Source: Desulfurococcaceae archaeon MEX13E-LK6-19
GTDB taxonomy: Archaea; Thermoproteota; Thermoprotei_A; Sulfolobales; Desulfurococcaceae
NCBI GenBank assembly: GCA_029637525.1
Contig: CP072660.1
Coordinates: forward strand, 1,203,612-1,267,611
Direction of reading: 5' to 3'
DNA: 64,000 nucleotides
Of this stretch, positions 9,188-17,467 are shown one piece after another; position 1 is the stretch's first letter; every line of letters starts with the position of its first letter. The position numbers and the translations under genes were made by a program. The notes under the pieces were generated by a model. It searched no databases, had not been told where the DNA came from, and saw only the letters and a list, made by a program, of their open reading frames with translations.

Positions 9188-9355
9188 TTGCATCGGCTCT
9201 TGTTTTCTCTATTTCTATTAGCGATTTTATTTATATTTCATGGAGGAGAAGTAGCTGTTGGCGATGATGGTGTCAGAATGTTTAAGAAAAAGCAGCTCCC
9301 ACTCTTCTTTAAAGGAAGGTATATTACTTTTGGTGTACAGCAAGATAGGTGCTAA
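9188..9355 (+). CDS. Possible small secreted protein (55 aa)
   Basis: A TTG at 9188, preceded by CCGGTGAT, opens 55 codons ending at TAA 9353-9355. The product begins with a signal-like hydrophobic stretch (LLFSLFLLAILFIFHGGE) followed by a short basic tail ending QQDRC. It overlaps the last 32 bases of the converging MFS transporter gene. Weak evidence: no family, short, non-ATG start. Confidence 0.25.
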   Translation: MHRLLFSLFLLAILFIFHGGEVAVGDDGVRMFKKKQLPLFFKGRYITFGVQQDRC

Positions 9356-10517
9356 CAATTAATCCAATTAACGCTATTATTGTTGTGTACATGAATGCTG
9401 TTTGTACACCTATATTCTCGTATAATAGACCTACAATATAGTATCCTGTTAGTGCTGTGAAACCATGGGTTCCATGCATGTACCCGTAGGCTTTTGCCCG
9501 TAGCTCTCTCGGTACATAGTAGCTTGTCAGTACTCTCATTAGGGTGTCGTTGAAGCCGTGGTATAGGCCGTAGAGTATGAAGTATAGGAGTCCCCAATAG
9601 TAGCTGTTCGTATATACTACTATGAGTGCTCCTAGTGCCTGTATTATGAAGGCCATGGGGTATAGTTTTGGGTGACCTATCTTGTCGCCGAGGAGTCCAA
9701 CGGGATATGCTGTAGCGGCATAGACTATGTTTGCTAGTGTTAGGAGTAGTATGGCGTTCTCCTGGCTCCACCCGATCTCTGTAGCCCTGATCAAGAGGAA
9801 TGCATGAGTATAACCAGCCAAACCTGTTAAGCCTAGTGCTGTGAGGAACATCCAAAACGATCTCGGTATACCTTGTATACTAGTAGCTTCACGTGTTTGC
9901 TTGGGTAATGTCTTTGGCCCTGTTATCTTGGGTTCTCTGACGAACAACCATAGTATGAGTACTGCAAGGAACCCAGGTATAAAACAGAACAAGAACACTC
10001 CCTTGAAACCAACAAGGGGTAGAAGAAGGAAGGCTAGGAAGGGACCTAGCACAGCGCCAACAGTATCCATGCTACGGTGGAACCCAAAGGCACGACCCCT
10101 GGTCTTACTTGATGCACTCATGGATAAGAGTACGTCTCTAGGAGAAGTCCTCACACCCTTCCCAACACGATCAACAGCTTTAACGACGAGTACGTGTAGC
10201 CAGTGGCTCGTAAAAGCAAGCAATGGCTTTGTGATAGTAGATAAACCGTAGCCGATAAGAGCAAGAACCTTGTACTTTCTTATCCTATCAGCAATCCAGC
10301 CGCTAAGAAGCTTAAACAAACTAGCCATAAACTCCCCAACACCCTCAATAAGGCCAAGAACATCCTTACCAAAACCAAGAACGGCAGTAACGTAAAAGGG
10401 GAGCACAGCATAAGCAGACTCGGTAGAAACATCAGTCAGCAAACTAGTAAAACTCATACCAAGAACATTACGGTTAAGATAACCTTTATCATCAATCTCT
10501 TTATTAACGTTCTTCAA
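9324..10517 (-). CDS. Major facilitator superfamily transporter
   Basis: 397 residues with about twelve predicted membrane helices. The MFS loop-2/3 signature is seen as GWIADRIRKYKVLALIGYG (near 73-91), with a second-half counterpart GLLGDKIGHPKLYPM. KAVDRVGKGVRTSPRD, in the loop after helix 4, is typical of one archaeal/bacterial MFS subgroup. The second half restarts with an unrelated linker (EPKITGPKTLPKQTREA). Substrate unknown. The start is TTG at 10517. A TATA-like stretch on the minus strand near 10589-10604 is the likely promoter. Confidence 0.85.
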   Translation of the reverse strand: MKNVNKEIDDKGYLNRNVLGMSFTSLLTDVSTESAYAVLPFYVTAVLGFGKDVLGLIEGVGEFMASLFKLLSGWIADRIRKYKVLALIGYGLSTITKPLLAFTSHWLHVLVVKAVDRVGKGVRTSPRDVLLSMSASSKTRGRAFGFHRSMDTVGAVLGPFLAFLLLPLVGFKGVFLFCFIPGFLAVLILWLFVREPKITGPKTLPKQTREATSIQGIPRSFWMFLTALGLTGLAGYTHAFLLIRATEIGWSQENAILLLTLANIVYAATAYPVGLLGDKIGHPKLYPMAFIIQALGALIVVYTNSYYWGLLYFILYGLYHGFNDTLMRVLTSYYVPRELRAKAYGYMHGTHGFTALTGYYIVGLLYENIGVQTAFMYTTIIALIGLIVSTYLAVHQK

Positions 10518-10622
10518 TCACAACCACCACTTTTCAGCATATACTAAACGCTCAGGACACCACTGTAAATTGCTCAGCTTCAAGAACTGTTTATAAATAA
10601 GTTTACAAAAACAATTATCCAG

Positions 10623-10684
10623 ATGATGAAGCCTGCATCGGCGTAAAGAAGCTAGGGGATGCGCGGAATCTTCCCTGCGGCTGA
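10623..10684 (+). ncRNA. Candidate C/D box guide sRNA
   Basis: In the 235-base gap between two minus-strand genes, an ATGATGA C box (10623-10629) and a CTGA D box (10681-10684) are 62 bases apart end to end, the usual size of archaeal C/D sRNAs. A three-pair terminal stem (G-U, A-U, C-G) can form next to the boxes. The internal C' and D' boxes are degenerate, so this is tentative. The guide upstream of D would be the stretch ending TTCCCTGCGG. Confidence 0.3.
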
Positions 10685-10752
10685 TTGACACTATTTGACA
10701 GTATGGCTGTTGTATATGTACTTATTTTTATGGAGGTAAGAAGAGTTCTTCA

Positions 10753-11757
10753 TTACGTGACTATGTATTTCCTTAAGTTGCCTGGTTCGGGTATTGTTAT
10801 TCCTGCTTTCCTCAAGACACTTACCGTCTTCTTGTGCTCTATGTCTAGAGTGTATCTATAGTTTCTTGTTGATTCTTTGAGTATTTGTACCGGTATACCC
10901 GTTTTTATGGAGTACCATTCCATTGCCTGGTCTGGTCTGCGGATGTATTCCTCGAGGCTCTCGCTATAGGTTTTCTTGACTAGGTCTATGTCTAGTTTTG
11001 TTAGTGTGCTTATTGCTAGTGTACAGCAATGCGGTATATCGAGGTCTTTGAGGCTTATGATCTCTTTGTAGCCCATTTTCTTTAGTTTTGTCGCGAGAGG
11101 CTCCCATATGGCGGCGTATTTTGCCCTACCACTAGCGATCATGTACATGATTTCCTCGCCTGAGCCACCATACATCTTGTTTTCCAGCGGGATCCCTTCC
11201 TCAGATAAAACCAGCGTGATCAATAGATCCATCGTTGAGGCCTTCGACGACACAGCCTTGTCATCTCTAGCCCACGGGTTTTCTATGACACTCGCGCCGC
11301 CAACAGCCCCACCCCCTATTATCCTCAGCCTGTTTGTCATTGAGGCATAGAGGAATTGTGTGACAAGAGGGCTTAAAACAAGATCAATCTTTCCAGTCAC
11401 GGCGTCAAGTGTTGCATCGAGAGCATTAGAGTATACGATAACATCGAGCCAGTATCCTCGTTCCCTCAGTTTCTTAGCGAAATACGTTATAAAGGGGTAT
11501 TCGCTTGACCACACTATACCAAGCTTAACTATATTTTCATGCTTCCCCGTGTGCTGAATAGGGTATACTATCTTTGTGATACCATGTTCTCTTATCTTCT
11601 TCACTATGCCTTTTCTCAAGAGCTCGTTTACTACTTCAGAGACATAACTGCGTGATACACCAAGAGCCCTGGCTATGTCTGCTTGCCGTAACCCCTCCGG
11701 GTGTCCTCTAAGGAGCTCTAGTATCCTGTCTTTTACTTTCTGCTCCCTTGGCGTCAA
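10753..11757 (-). CDS. Transcription regulator: winged HTH fused to a type-2 periplasmic-binding-protein (NMT1/ThiY-like) domain
   Basis: 334 residues. Residues 1-65 are a MarR/wHTH-type DNA-binding domain (GLRQADIARALGVSRSYVSEVVNELLRKG). Residues 72-330 resemble the substrate-binding proteins of nitrate/sulfonate/thiamine-precursor transporters (KLGIVWSSEYPFITYFAKKL, DLVLSPLVTQFL, GSGEEIMYMIASGRAKYAAIWEP). With no signal peptide, this domain is probably an intracellular ligand sensor. The gene is divergent from a small membrane protein and an SSS symporter, with palindromes between, so it likely controls that transporter in response to the imported compound (inference). Ligand unknown. Confidence 0.75.
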   Translation of the reverse strand: MTPREQKVKDRILELLRGHPEGLRQADIARALGVSRSYVSEVVNELLRKGIVKKIREHGITKIVYPIQHTGKHENIVKLGIVWSSEYPFITYFAKKLRERGYWLDVIVYSNALDATLDAVTGKIDLVLSPLVTQFLYASMTNRLRIIGGGAVGGASVIENPWARDDKAVSSKASTMDLLITLVLSEEGIPLENKMYGGSGEEIMYMIASGRAKYAAIWEPLATKLKKMGYKEIISLKDLDIPHCCTLAISTLTKLDIDLVKKTYSESLEEYIRRPDQAMEWYSIKTGIPVQILKESTRNYRYTLDIEHKKTVSVLRKAGITIPEPGNLRKYIVT

Positions 11758-11797
11758 GATGTTTTCCTCACACTCCTCTATAGAATAGTTTTTAAAC

Positions 11798-11821
11798 TAG
11801 CTTATAACTATATAGCTTATA
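11798..11821. repeat. Pair of 9-bp direct repeats upstream of the HTH/PBP regulator
   Basis: TAGCTTATA occurs at 11798-11806 and again at 11813-11821, 15 bases start to start, in the divergent control region between the regulator and the symporter operon. They may be half-sites for the regulator or core promoter elements. Seen directly; function inferred. Confidence 0.4.
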
Positions 11822-11830
11822 GGTAAAAAA

Positions 11831-11855
11831 GTTAGCTAACGAACATATGTTCGTT
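11831..11855. promoter_or_regulatory. Two adjacent perfect palindromes, candidate operator
   Basis: GTTAGCTAAC (11831-11840) is a perfect 10-bp palindrome. Overlapping its end is the perfect 18-bp palindrome AACGAACATATGTTCGTT (11838-11855). They sit just before the small membrane-protein gene and about 75 bases from the start of the divergent regulator, the expected place for an operator controlling both. Confidence 0.55.
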
Positions 11856-11865
11856 GGTGTCTTCT

Positions 11866-12039
11866 ATGGAGAGGAAGCAATACATTCTCCTAAGCCTGTT
11901 AATCATAATGCTGGCATACATTGTACCCTATACAGTCCTTTACGGCGTCGACAATATGGGTCTCTACATGTTCTGGCTTGTACTTGCCTTGCTAGAGATA
12001 GTTCTGTCCATGAAATACCTATACAGCCTAAAGAGGTGA
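11866..12039 (+). CDS. Small two-helix membrane protein partnered with an SSS symporter
   Basis: 57 residues from the ATG at 11866; an in-frame TTG at 11854 would add four residues but would lie inside the palindrome. Two hydrophobic helices (about 6-25 and 32-48) and a basic C-terminal end. It stops eight bases before the SSS symporter gene. Small membrane proteins (YhdT/DUF997 or DUF3311 types) often precede sodium:solute symporters such as PanF and are thought to be accessory subunits. I cannot say which family this belongs to. Probably co-transcribed with the symporter. Confidence 0.65.
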   Translation: MERKQYILLSLLIIMLAYIVPYTVLYGVDNMGLYMFWLVLALLEIVLSMKYLYSLKR

Positions 12040-12046
12040 CCATGAG

Positions 12047-13501
12047 ATGCAGATACTTATCGCTATAGTACTGTCTCTATACTTCCTCGTTGGAACTATT
12101 ATAGCGTGGTATTCGAGGAAAGTAGGGATCAAGACGGCTATAGACTACTATGTTGCTGGGTACAGGCTCGGCGGCTTCTTGGCTGCAATGACTTATGCTG
12201 CAACAACCTATAGTGCGTTCATGATGATAGGTCTTGTTGGCTTTGCTTATGCTACGGGCGTCGGTGCCTTCGGGTTCGAGATACTATACCTCATAGCCAC
12301 GGTATTCCTGCTGACACTATTTTCTCATAGAGTATGGAGGCTTGCCAGGGAAAGAAAATGGGTCAGTCCTGCCGAGATGCTAGGAGACCTTTATGGCTCT
12401 AGGATCTTGGCAATGACTGTATCGATTATCTACCTCGTAGCCTTGATACCCTATGCTGTAGCTCAGCTAGTTGGTTTAGGGAATCTAATGGATGGCGTTG
12501 GACTAGGTTATGTTACAGGGGTAGTCTTCGGTGCGTTAATAGTCTTCTTGTGGACCTATCTAGCAGGTATATGGAGTGTTGCTTCAACAGATACATATCA
12601 AGGACTATGGATGATCGTTGCATCAATGGGCTTCCTTGGATGGCTACTATTATTCATGGTTTCGAATAACCTGACACTAGACAATGCCTTTGCAATGCTT
12701 GGTAGAGAAGGACTTCTTGGGCTCGAGGGAGGGTTCTGGAGTTTCAGTATATTCCTAGCATTTACTCTTCCATGGGTATTCTTCGCTGTAACGAATCCAC
12801 AGGTTGTACAGCGTCTCTACATGCCTCGTGACGAGAAAGCTCTTAGAGCAATGATAATATACTTTAGTGTATTCGGCCTCCTATACACTGTTTTGGTGAC
12901 AATGATAGGATTACTGGCAAGATCGCTATCCATAGCCGGTGTGATACCGGCAATTGATAATAGAGATCTCGTTACACCAACGCTATTACTATATACGAAC
13001 CCATTGCTTGCAGCAATAGTATTCACAAGTATTGTAGCAGCAGCTGTCTCAACCCTCGATTCAATAATACTCACGCTTGCAAGTAGTGCATCAAGAGACA
13101 TTTACAGATATAAGGAATACAAGAAAACTATGACCTACACAATTATAGTATTGCTTGTACTAGTAACAATGACTATAGCATTACTCAAGCCAGGATTCGT
13201 AGTAGAATTATCAGTGCTCTCAAGCCTAATGTTATTACCTCTAGCACCAGTCACTTTAATAGCATGGATTAATCCATGGCTCCCGAAAAGGCTAGGGCTA
13301 GACAGAGTAGCACTACCAGCGATCCTATCAGGATTCATTATAGGATTCATAGCCGCTATAGTGTATGGACCCAAGAAAGCATTCGTGACATCAATACTAG
13401 GGCTACCCATATCGGTATGGGTGCTTATTGTATCAACACTAATTCTCTTTACACCTATCATAAAATCAATATGGTATACACACGTAGCTGGAAAAGCATG
13501 A
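12047..13501 (+). CDS. Sodium:solute symporter (SSS family)
   Basis: 484 residues with about thirteen membrane helices. Family landmarks include the N-terminal YYVAGYRLGGFLAAMTYAATTYSAFM segment (unwound helix 1), RKWVSPAEMLGDLYGSRILA and the STLDSIILTLAS sodium-site helix. PanF, PutP and related carriers import pantothenate, proline or other small organic acids with Na+. The exact solute is unknown, but the divergent sensor with a thiamine-precursor/sulfonate-like binding fold points to a small nitrogen or sulfur metabolite (inference). The ATG at 12047 follows AGAGGTGA. A T6 run at 13525-13530 may end the transcript. Confidence 0.9.
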   Translation: MQILIAIVLSLYFLVGTIIAWYSRKVGIKTAIDYYVAGYRLGGFLAAMTYAATTYSAFMMIGLVGFAYATGVGAFGFEILYLIATVFLLTLFSHRVWRLARERKWVSPAEMLGDLYGSRILAMTVSIIYLVALIPYAVAQLVGLGNLMDGVGLGYVTGVVFGALIVFLWTYLAGIWSVASTDTYQGLWMIVASMGFLGWLLLFMVSNNLTLDNAFAMLGREGLLGLEGGFWSFSIFLAFTLPWVFFAVTNPQVVQRLYMPRDEKALRAMIIYFSVFGLLYTVLVTMIGLLARSLSIAGVIPAIDNRDLVTPTLLLYTNPLLAAIVFTSIVAAAVSTLDSIILTLASSASRDIYRYKEYKKTMTYTIIVLLVLVTMTIALLKPGFVVELSVLSSLMLLPLAPVTLIAWINPWLPKRLGLDRVALPAILSGFIIGFIAAIVYGPKKAFVTSILGLPISVWVLIVSTLILFTPIIKSIWYTHVAGKA

Positions 13502-13555
13502 ATTAGTAATGTGTAATTATAATATTTTTTCAACGTATTAGCTAAATATCTCCTA

Positions 13556-13604
13556 GTGTTTAAACACGTAGGTAAAATTATTAGTTTTGTTCGGCAGAAC
13601 AAAA
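13556..13604. promoter_or_regulatory. Two inverted repeats upstream of the stalk protease promoter
   Basis: GTGTTTAAACAC (13556-13567) is a perfect 12-bp palindrome. TTTTGTTC / GAACAAAA (13585-13592 and 13597-13604, spacer GGCA) is a perfect 8-bp inverted repeat ending seven bases before the TATA element at 13611. Either could be an operator over the BRE/TATA region. The first could instead help terminate the symporter transcript. Confidence 0.4.
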
Positions 13605-13610
13605 TTAAGA

Positions 13611-13620
13611 CTTATATATA
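13611..13620 (+). promoter_or_regulatory. TATA box of the C25 protease gene
   Basis: CTTATATATA at 13611-13620, preceded by a purine-rich TTAAGA. A start of transcription about 25 bases downstream would leave a short leader with GGTG (13667-13670) before the ATG at 13677. The same AAGACTTATATA sequence recurs upstream of the methyltransferase gene at 17430. Confidence 0.55.
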
Positions 13621-13676
13621 CTCCATTTATAAAGTACTACATAAGCTTGGTTGAGTGGGCTAACAGGTGTCCTGTC

Positions 13677-16600
13677 ATGAAGTTGTATAGATATACATCA
13701 TATGCACTTGTATTACTGCTCATAATACCATTGATCTTACCAGCTGTCTCAGTTACTGCAAGTACTGAAGGATACGACAATGTACTCAAGAAAATGGGTA
13801 TTGAAGTACCAAAGGATAGGCTAGCAGGTGAAGTAAGAACATACACGTTGACTGTAGGTAAGATAGAGTTCCAGCCAGCTATCGATGGATACGTTAACGT
13901 TGTTGCCGAGACATCAAGCCCTAGTCATCTACAATACGTGGCTTCTCCCGGAAAACCTATGATACCCTACATTTCATATTACTTCGTAGTCGATGGGTAT
14001 GTTGATAAGGCAGTTGTATCAGTTAAACCATTAAGTGTACGTGAGGTTAGAGTGAATAGCAAGATACTACCAGCACCACAGCCTCTTGCATTCTCACCTG
14101 ATTTCCCCAACAAGATAGTTTATGAGCCTGATAAAGAGGTCTATGGTAAAGACAGTTTCTTCCCAGGAACACTAGCTACAGTAAAGGTATACCATGGTCT
14201 CCTAGGCAAGAGCATTATTGTTATACACGTATACCCCATACAGTACAATCCTGTTGAAGACAAACTAATCGTCATAGACAACCTTAAAGTGAGTATATAC
14301 TATCCACAGCCCAAGCCAATGCAATTCCCACAAAAGAGCCTAGTGATCATAACAACACCTGATCTAGTAGACCTTGTCAACAATACTCTCGCCGAGTTCT
14401 ATAAATCTAAAGGCTTTAACGTAACAATTGTCGACACGGACTATATATACGAGAACTATAGTCCAGTACGCAATATAACAGAATACTCAGGTTTCTACAA
14501 TGTGACATATCATGATAATATTTACGAGTTATTGAAGAGAAGCTACAACCACACACTAGCAAGAAAGATCATAAGATTCCTAAACGAGACCTATGGTAAT
14601 TTCACACACGTACTACTAATCGGTAACGCTGTTGACGTACCGCCAAGCTTCTACTTCCAGTATAGCAGTTACCTCTACTACTACCTAGACCCGTACAACG
14701 CATGGATACCAACAGACCTATTCTACGCTGACCTAGACCGTGACCTCATACCAGACTTGTTTGTAGGCAGAATACCATTTAGCAATATAACCTATGTTAA
14801 CTACACTATACACAAGATCATGGCATGGTATAACACTTCCGCTGCTAGTAGCGACTTGCTATTCATGGCTGGAGGATATCCATTTGGTTACGCTGAAATG
14901 TTTGGTGAGACAGCATTATCAACAATGACATTATTCAACGATACACAAACATTCAATACAAACCTATTGACGAGAACAAGCTACAACTACAACTCAGAGT
15001 CAGTTAAAGCAATACTACAAGGAAACCTGAGTGCCTTATGGTTCTTCCTCATAGCACATGGCTCAGGAGACGCATTTGTAGATCAGCTAGCAACACCTTA
15101 TGGCTTGTACTGGGAGATGCTAGCTAGTACAGGCGATCTATTAACCATGAGGCCTAACCCGTCAGTACCAATAGTCTCAAGTGTTGCCTGTATGAATGGT
15201 GCATGGGACACCAAGCTAGTACCACCTACCGGATGGTTCATGCCGCCAAGCATAGGCGAATCAATACTATTATCACCAGCAGGCGGAGTAGCATACCTAG
15301 GATCAGCTAGAATCGCCTGGGAGCTCCTTGGACCATTCATTTACTACTATGGTGTAGAATACAACTACTTCTACGGTACAACACTTATACACAGAGAGAT
15401 CATATCAGCATATAACACCCATAGATTTATGGGCGACGAAGTAACACTAGGACAAGTCGTAGCAGAAGGTATCATAGGATATCTAGCTGGTACAGGATGG
15501 ATTATGGACTTTGGTCCGGAGTATGCTGACATAATCATGTCAGTGGTAATGATGCTATCACTACTAGGAGACCCAGCTCTAGAACTACCAGTACCTACAG
15601 CTGTTGTCGAGAAGCCTTGGCTTGGACTCGCCTATGGATACAATGCTGTAGACTATGTTGACGCAGACCTAGTGTTCCCAGGAGACTACGGATACATACC
15701 ATTCTTCAAGCCAGCAGAACCAGCAATCATCGCCCTCATGGGCGGAGGCACAACACCAGTAATTGTATATGAGAACAGGATCTATTCATGGTACTACTAC
15801 CTAGACTACCACAGGCTTGTAGGATTTAATGTAACAGGAATACAGGATGGCTATGGAGTATATACAACAGTATTTGATGAAATGAAGAGCGGTAAGGTCC
15901 TCATAAAGTTCGTTGTGCCAGGATGGGGTGAACTAAGATATCAGACATTAGCAGCGGGTGTTGTAGTAAAGCCTGACAGAGTAGTTATTGGAGGACTAAT
16001 AAACATTGAAGGTTATGGCCTTGATGCATTTGGTACTATAGACACTGTAGATATAGTTGTTGCTGGTAGAACTCTTGCCAGTGCTCCAGTGGATACTACG
16101 ACAGGCTACTTCAACTGGTCATTAGCACTACCATACATGGCTCCAGGTGTCTACAAAGTATCAGTAGTAGCGCCAGGACTACCGCCCAGCATAGTTGATC
16201 TATTAAGTGGCTATGTTGCAGTATATAGTGATGAAGCACTAGATATAATTGTCTCAGCACCTGTGGTTGCTGAAGTAGGCGAAGTGGTACCAGTAGCAAT
16301 TGCGACACTCTACAAAGGACAGCCTGTTGACGCGGTACTCCTCGTGAAAGTAACTGATCCTGAGGGTGTTGAGAAAAGCATTGTTGCCGTACCAGTCACC
16401 ACAGGAGTATACACTGTAGAACTAAATGTTACGGAGACAGGTCTCTACAGACTAGAAGTTGTAGCTTCATACATAACGCCGACAACTGAATCCTACGGCT
16501 ACAAGAGTGTTAGCATAACAGCTGTAGACAAGCTCTACACAATCGGGGCATCATTTGATCAAACTATGGAGCTCATAAGACTAGTTAATGCAACACTAAG

Positions 16601-17021
16601 CAGCGGTATAACGGATATAATCAACAGGATTACAGTGCTAGACAACAGGACAGTTATCATTGATACTAAACTAGGTGAGATCAAGGGCATGCTAGTAGAA
16701 ATCAATGACAACGTACTCGCAGTCAATACAACAGCTGGACTAATACTAGTGAAACTAGACGAACTAGAGAATGAGCTAAAGAGCGATATCAGTAATGCTA
16801 AACAAGAAGTACTAAGTGAGATCGATGAGAAAGCACAAGAACTAAAAGACGTAATTACTTCATCTACACAAGAACTAAAGACAAAGATCAACGAGACATC
16901 ACAAGACGTATTAACTGTTGGAAAGAAAGTAGATCAGTTGACAACAATAGTAGAAGCAATGACAGCAATAGCCTACATACTAATCATTGGAGCAGGTATA
17001 GCAGCTGCAAGGAGAGGCTAA
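13677..17021 (+). CDS. Secreted peptidase C25 (gingipain-like) on a coiled-coil stalk with C-terminal membrane anchor
   Basis: 1114 residues from the ATG at 13677. I reject the earlier in-frame TTG at 13587 because it lies upstream of the TATA box. A signal peptide covers residues 1-28. The middle is a C25 cysteine-peptidase fold with the catalytic pair H461 (FLIAHGSGD) and C505 (SSVACMNGAWD), preceded by FYADLDRDLIPDLFVGRIP. Beta-sandwich regions follow (about 700-970), with many N-x-S/T sites. Residues about 975-1085 are a coiled coil broken by N-glycosylation sequons, and a final helix (AIAYILIIGAGIAAARRG) anchors it in the membrane. This is the stalk plan of crenarchaeal S-layer proteins, so the protease probably sits at the cell surface. 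Confidence 0.8.
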   Translation: MKLYRYTSYALVLLLIIPLILPAVSVTASTEGYDNVLKKMGIEVPKDRLAGEVRTYTLTVGKIEFQPAIDGYVNVVAETSSPSHLQYVASPGKPMIPYISYYFVVDGYVDKAVVSVKPLSVREVRVNSKILPAPQPLAFSPDFPNKIVYEPDKEVYGKDSFFPGTLATVKVYHGLLGKSIIVIHVYPIQYNPVEDKLIVIDNLKVSIYYPQPKPMQFPQKSLVIITTPDLVDLVNNTLAEFYKSKGFNVTIVDTDYIYENYSPVRNITEYSGFYNVTYHDNIYELLKRSYNHTLARKIIRFLNETYGNFTHVLLIGNAVDVPPSFYFQYSSYLYYYLDPYNAWIPTDLFYADLDRDLIPDLFVGRIPFSNITYVNYTIHKIMAWYNTSAASSDLLFMAGGYPFGYAEMFGETALSTMTLFNDTQTFNTNLLTRTSYNYNSESVKAILQGNLSALWFFLIAHGSGDAFVDQLATPYGLYWEMLASTGDLLTMRPNPSVPIVSSVACMNGAWDTKLVPPTGWFMPPSIGESILLSPAGGVAYLGSARIAWELLGPFIYYYGVEYNYFYGTTLIHREIISAYNTHRFMGDEVTLGQVVAEGIIGYLAGTGWIMDFGPEYADIIMSVVMMLSLLGDPALELPVPTAVVEKPWLGLAYGYNAVDYVDADLVFPGDYGYIPFFKPAEPAIIALMGGGTTPVIVYENRIYSWYYYLDYHRLVGFNVTGIQDGYGVYTTVFDEMKSGKVLIKFVVPGWGELRYQTLAAGVVVKPDRVVIGGLINIEGYGLDAFGTIDTVDIVVAGRTLASAPVDTTTGYFNWSLALPYMAPGVYKVSVVAPGLPPSIVDLLSGYVAVYSDEALDIIVSAPVVAEVGEVVPVAIATLYKGQPVDAVLLVKVTDPEGVEKSIVAVPVTTGVYTVELNVTETGLYRLEVVASYITPTTESYGYKSVSITAVDKLYTIGASFDQTMELIRLVNATLSSGITDIINRITVLDNRTVIIDTKLGEIKGMLVEINDNVLAVNTTAGLILVKLDELENELKSDISNAKQEVLSEIDEKAQELKDVITSSTQELKTKINETSQDVLTVGKKVDQLTTIVEAMTAIAYILIIGAGIAAARRG

Positions 17022-17055
17022 TCACTAGGAAAAAGTTTTTACTCAATCACAAGTC

Positions 17056-17061
17056 TTTTTT
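17056..17061 (+). terminator. T-rich terminator after the stalk protease
   Basis: A T6 run at 17056-17061, with a T5 run about 20 bases before it, lies 35 bases after the protease stop. Archaeal termination commonly uses such U-tracts without a hairpin. Confidence 0.45.
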
Positions 17062-17192
17062 CCACGATAACATAATTTTCTCTTCTAGATTAGGTTCTAG
17101 ATTAGGCTCCTCTCACTTCCTGTCATGGTTGTTGTGACAAATACGTCATTGTAGCCGGGTACTATGTGCCTGCTATAGCATAGATTGTCCTT

Positions 17193-17384
17193 GTGAGAAA
17201 CATGAGCGTTACAGTCATGGCTAGGAAACTCATGATCATTATGGTAGTACTACTTGGTTTAACTACGGCTATAATGCCAGTTAATTCGTGTTTTGACCCA
17301 GTTATACTGTTTTCATCACTTGTTATCCCATACTGGATTGAAACACTACACTACATAAGAACATTCAAACAATTAATCGACTAG
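17193..17384 (+). CDS. Possible small membrane or secreted protein (63 aa)
   Basis: A GTG at 17193 (or ATG at 17202) opens a frame for a 60-63 residue protein. It has a basic start, a signal-like helix (KLMIIMVVLLGLTTAIMPVNS) and a second hydrophobic stretch (PVILFSSLVIPYWI). It lies in the 446-base gap between the protease and methyltransferase genes, on the same strand as both. No family recognised and no clear Shine-Dalgarno. The rest of the gap shows only a T-run and the next promoter. Confidence 0.35.
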   Translation: MRNMSVTVMARKLMIIMVVLLGLTTAIMPVNSCFDPVILFSSLVIPYWIETLHYIRTFKQLID

Positions 17385-17433
17385 ATGACAATACTTTTAG
17401 TGAAAATTATCGAAAAGACTGAATCCGATAAGA

Positions 17434-17443
17434 CTTATATATA
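17434..17443 (+). promoter_or_regulatory. TATA box giving an apparently leaderless methyltransferase transcript
   Basis: CTTATATATA at 17434-17443 is centred 29 bases before the GTG start at 17468. With archaeal TATA-to-start distances, transcription would begin at or near the start codon, so the mRNA should be leaderless. Confidence 0.55.
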
Positions 17444-17467
17444 AGAATATGTTACTTTTAATGTTCG

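Noticed and set aside
9352-9855. Long minus-strand frame of 167 codons inside the MFS gene
   Set aside because: Shadow of the transporter in another frame; composition rich in Arg/His/Thr and no domain signals.
13587-13676. Upstream extension of the C25 protease to TTG 13587
   Set aside because: It lies before the TATA box at 13611, and the signal peptide starts cleanly at the ATG at 13677.
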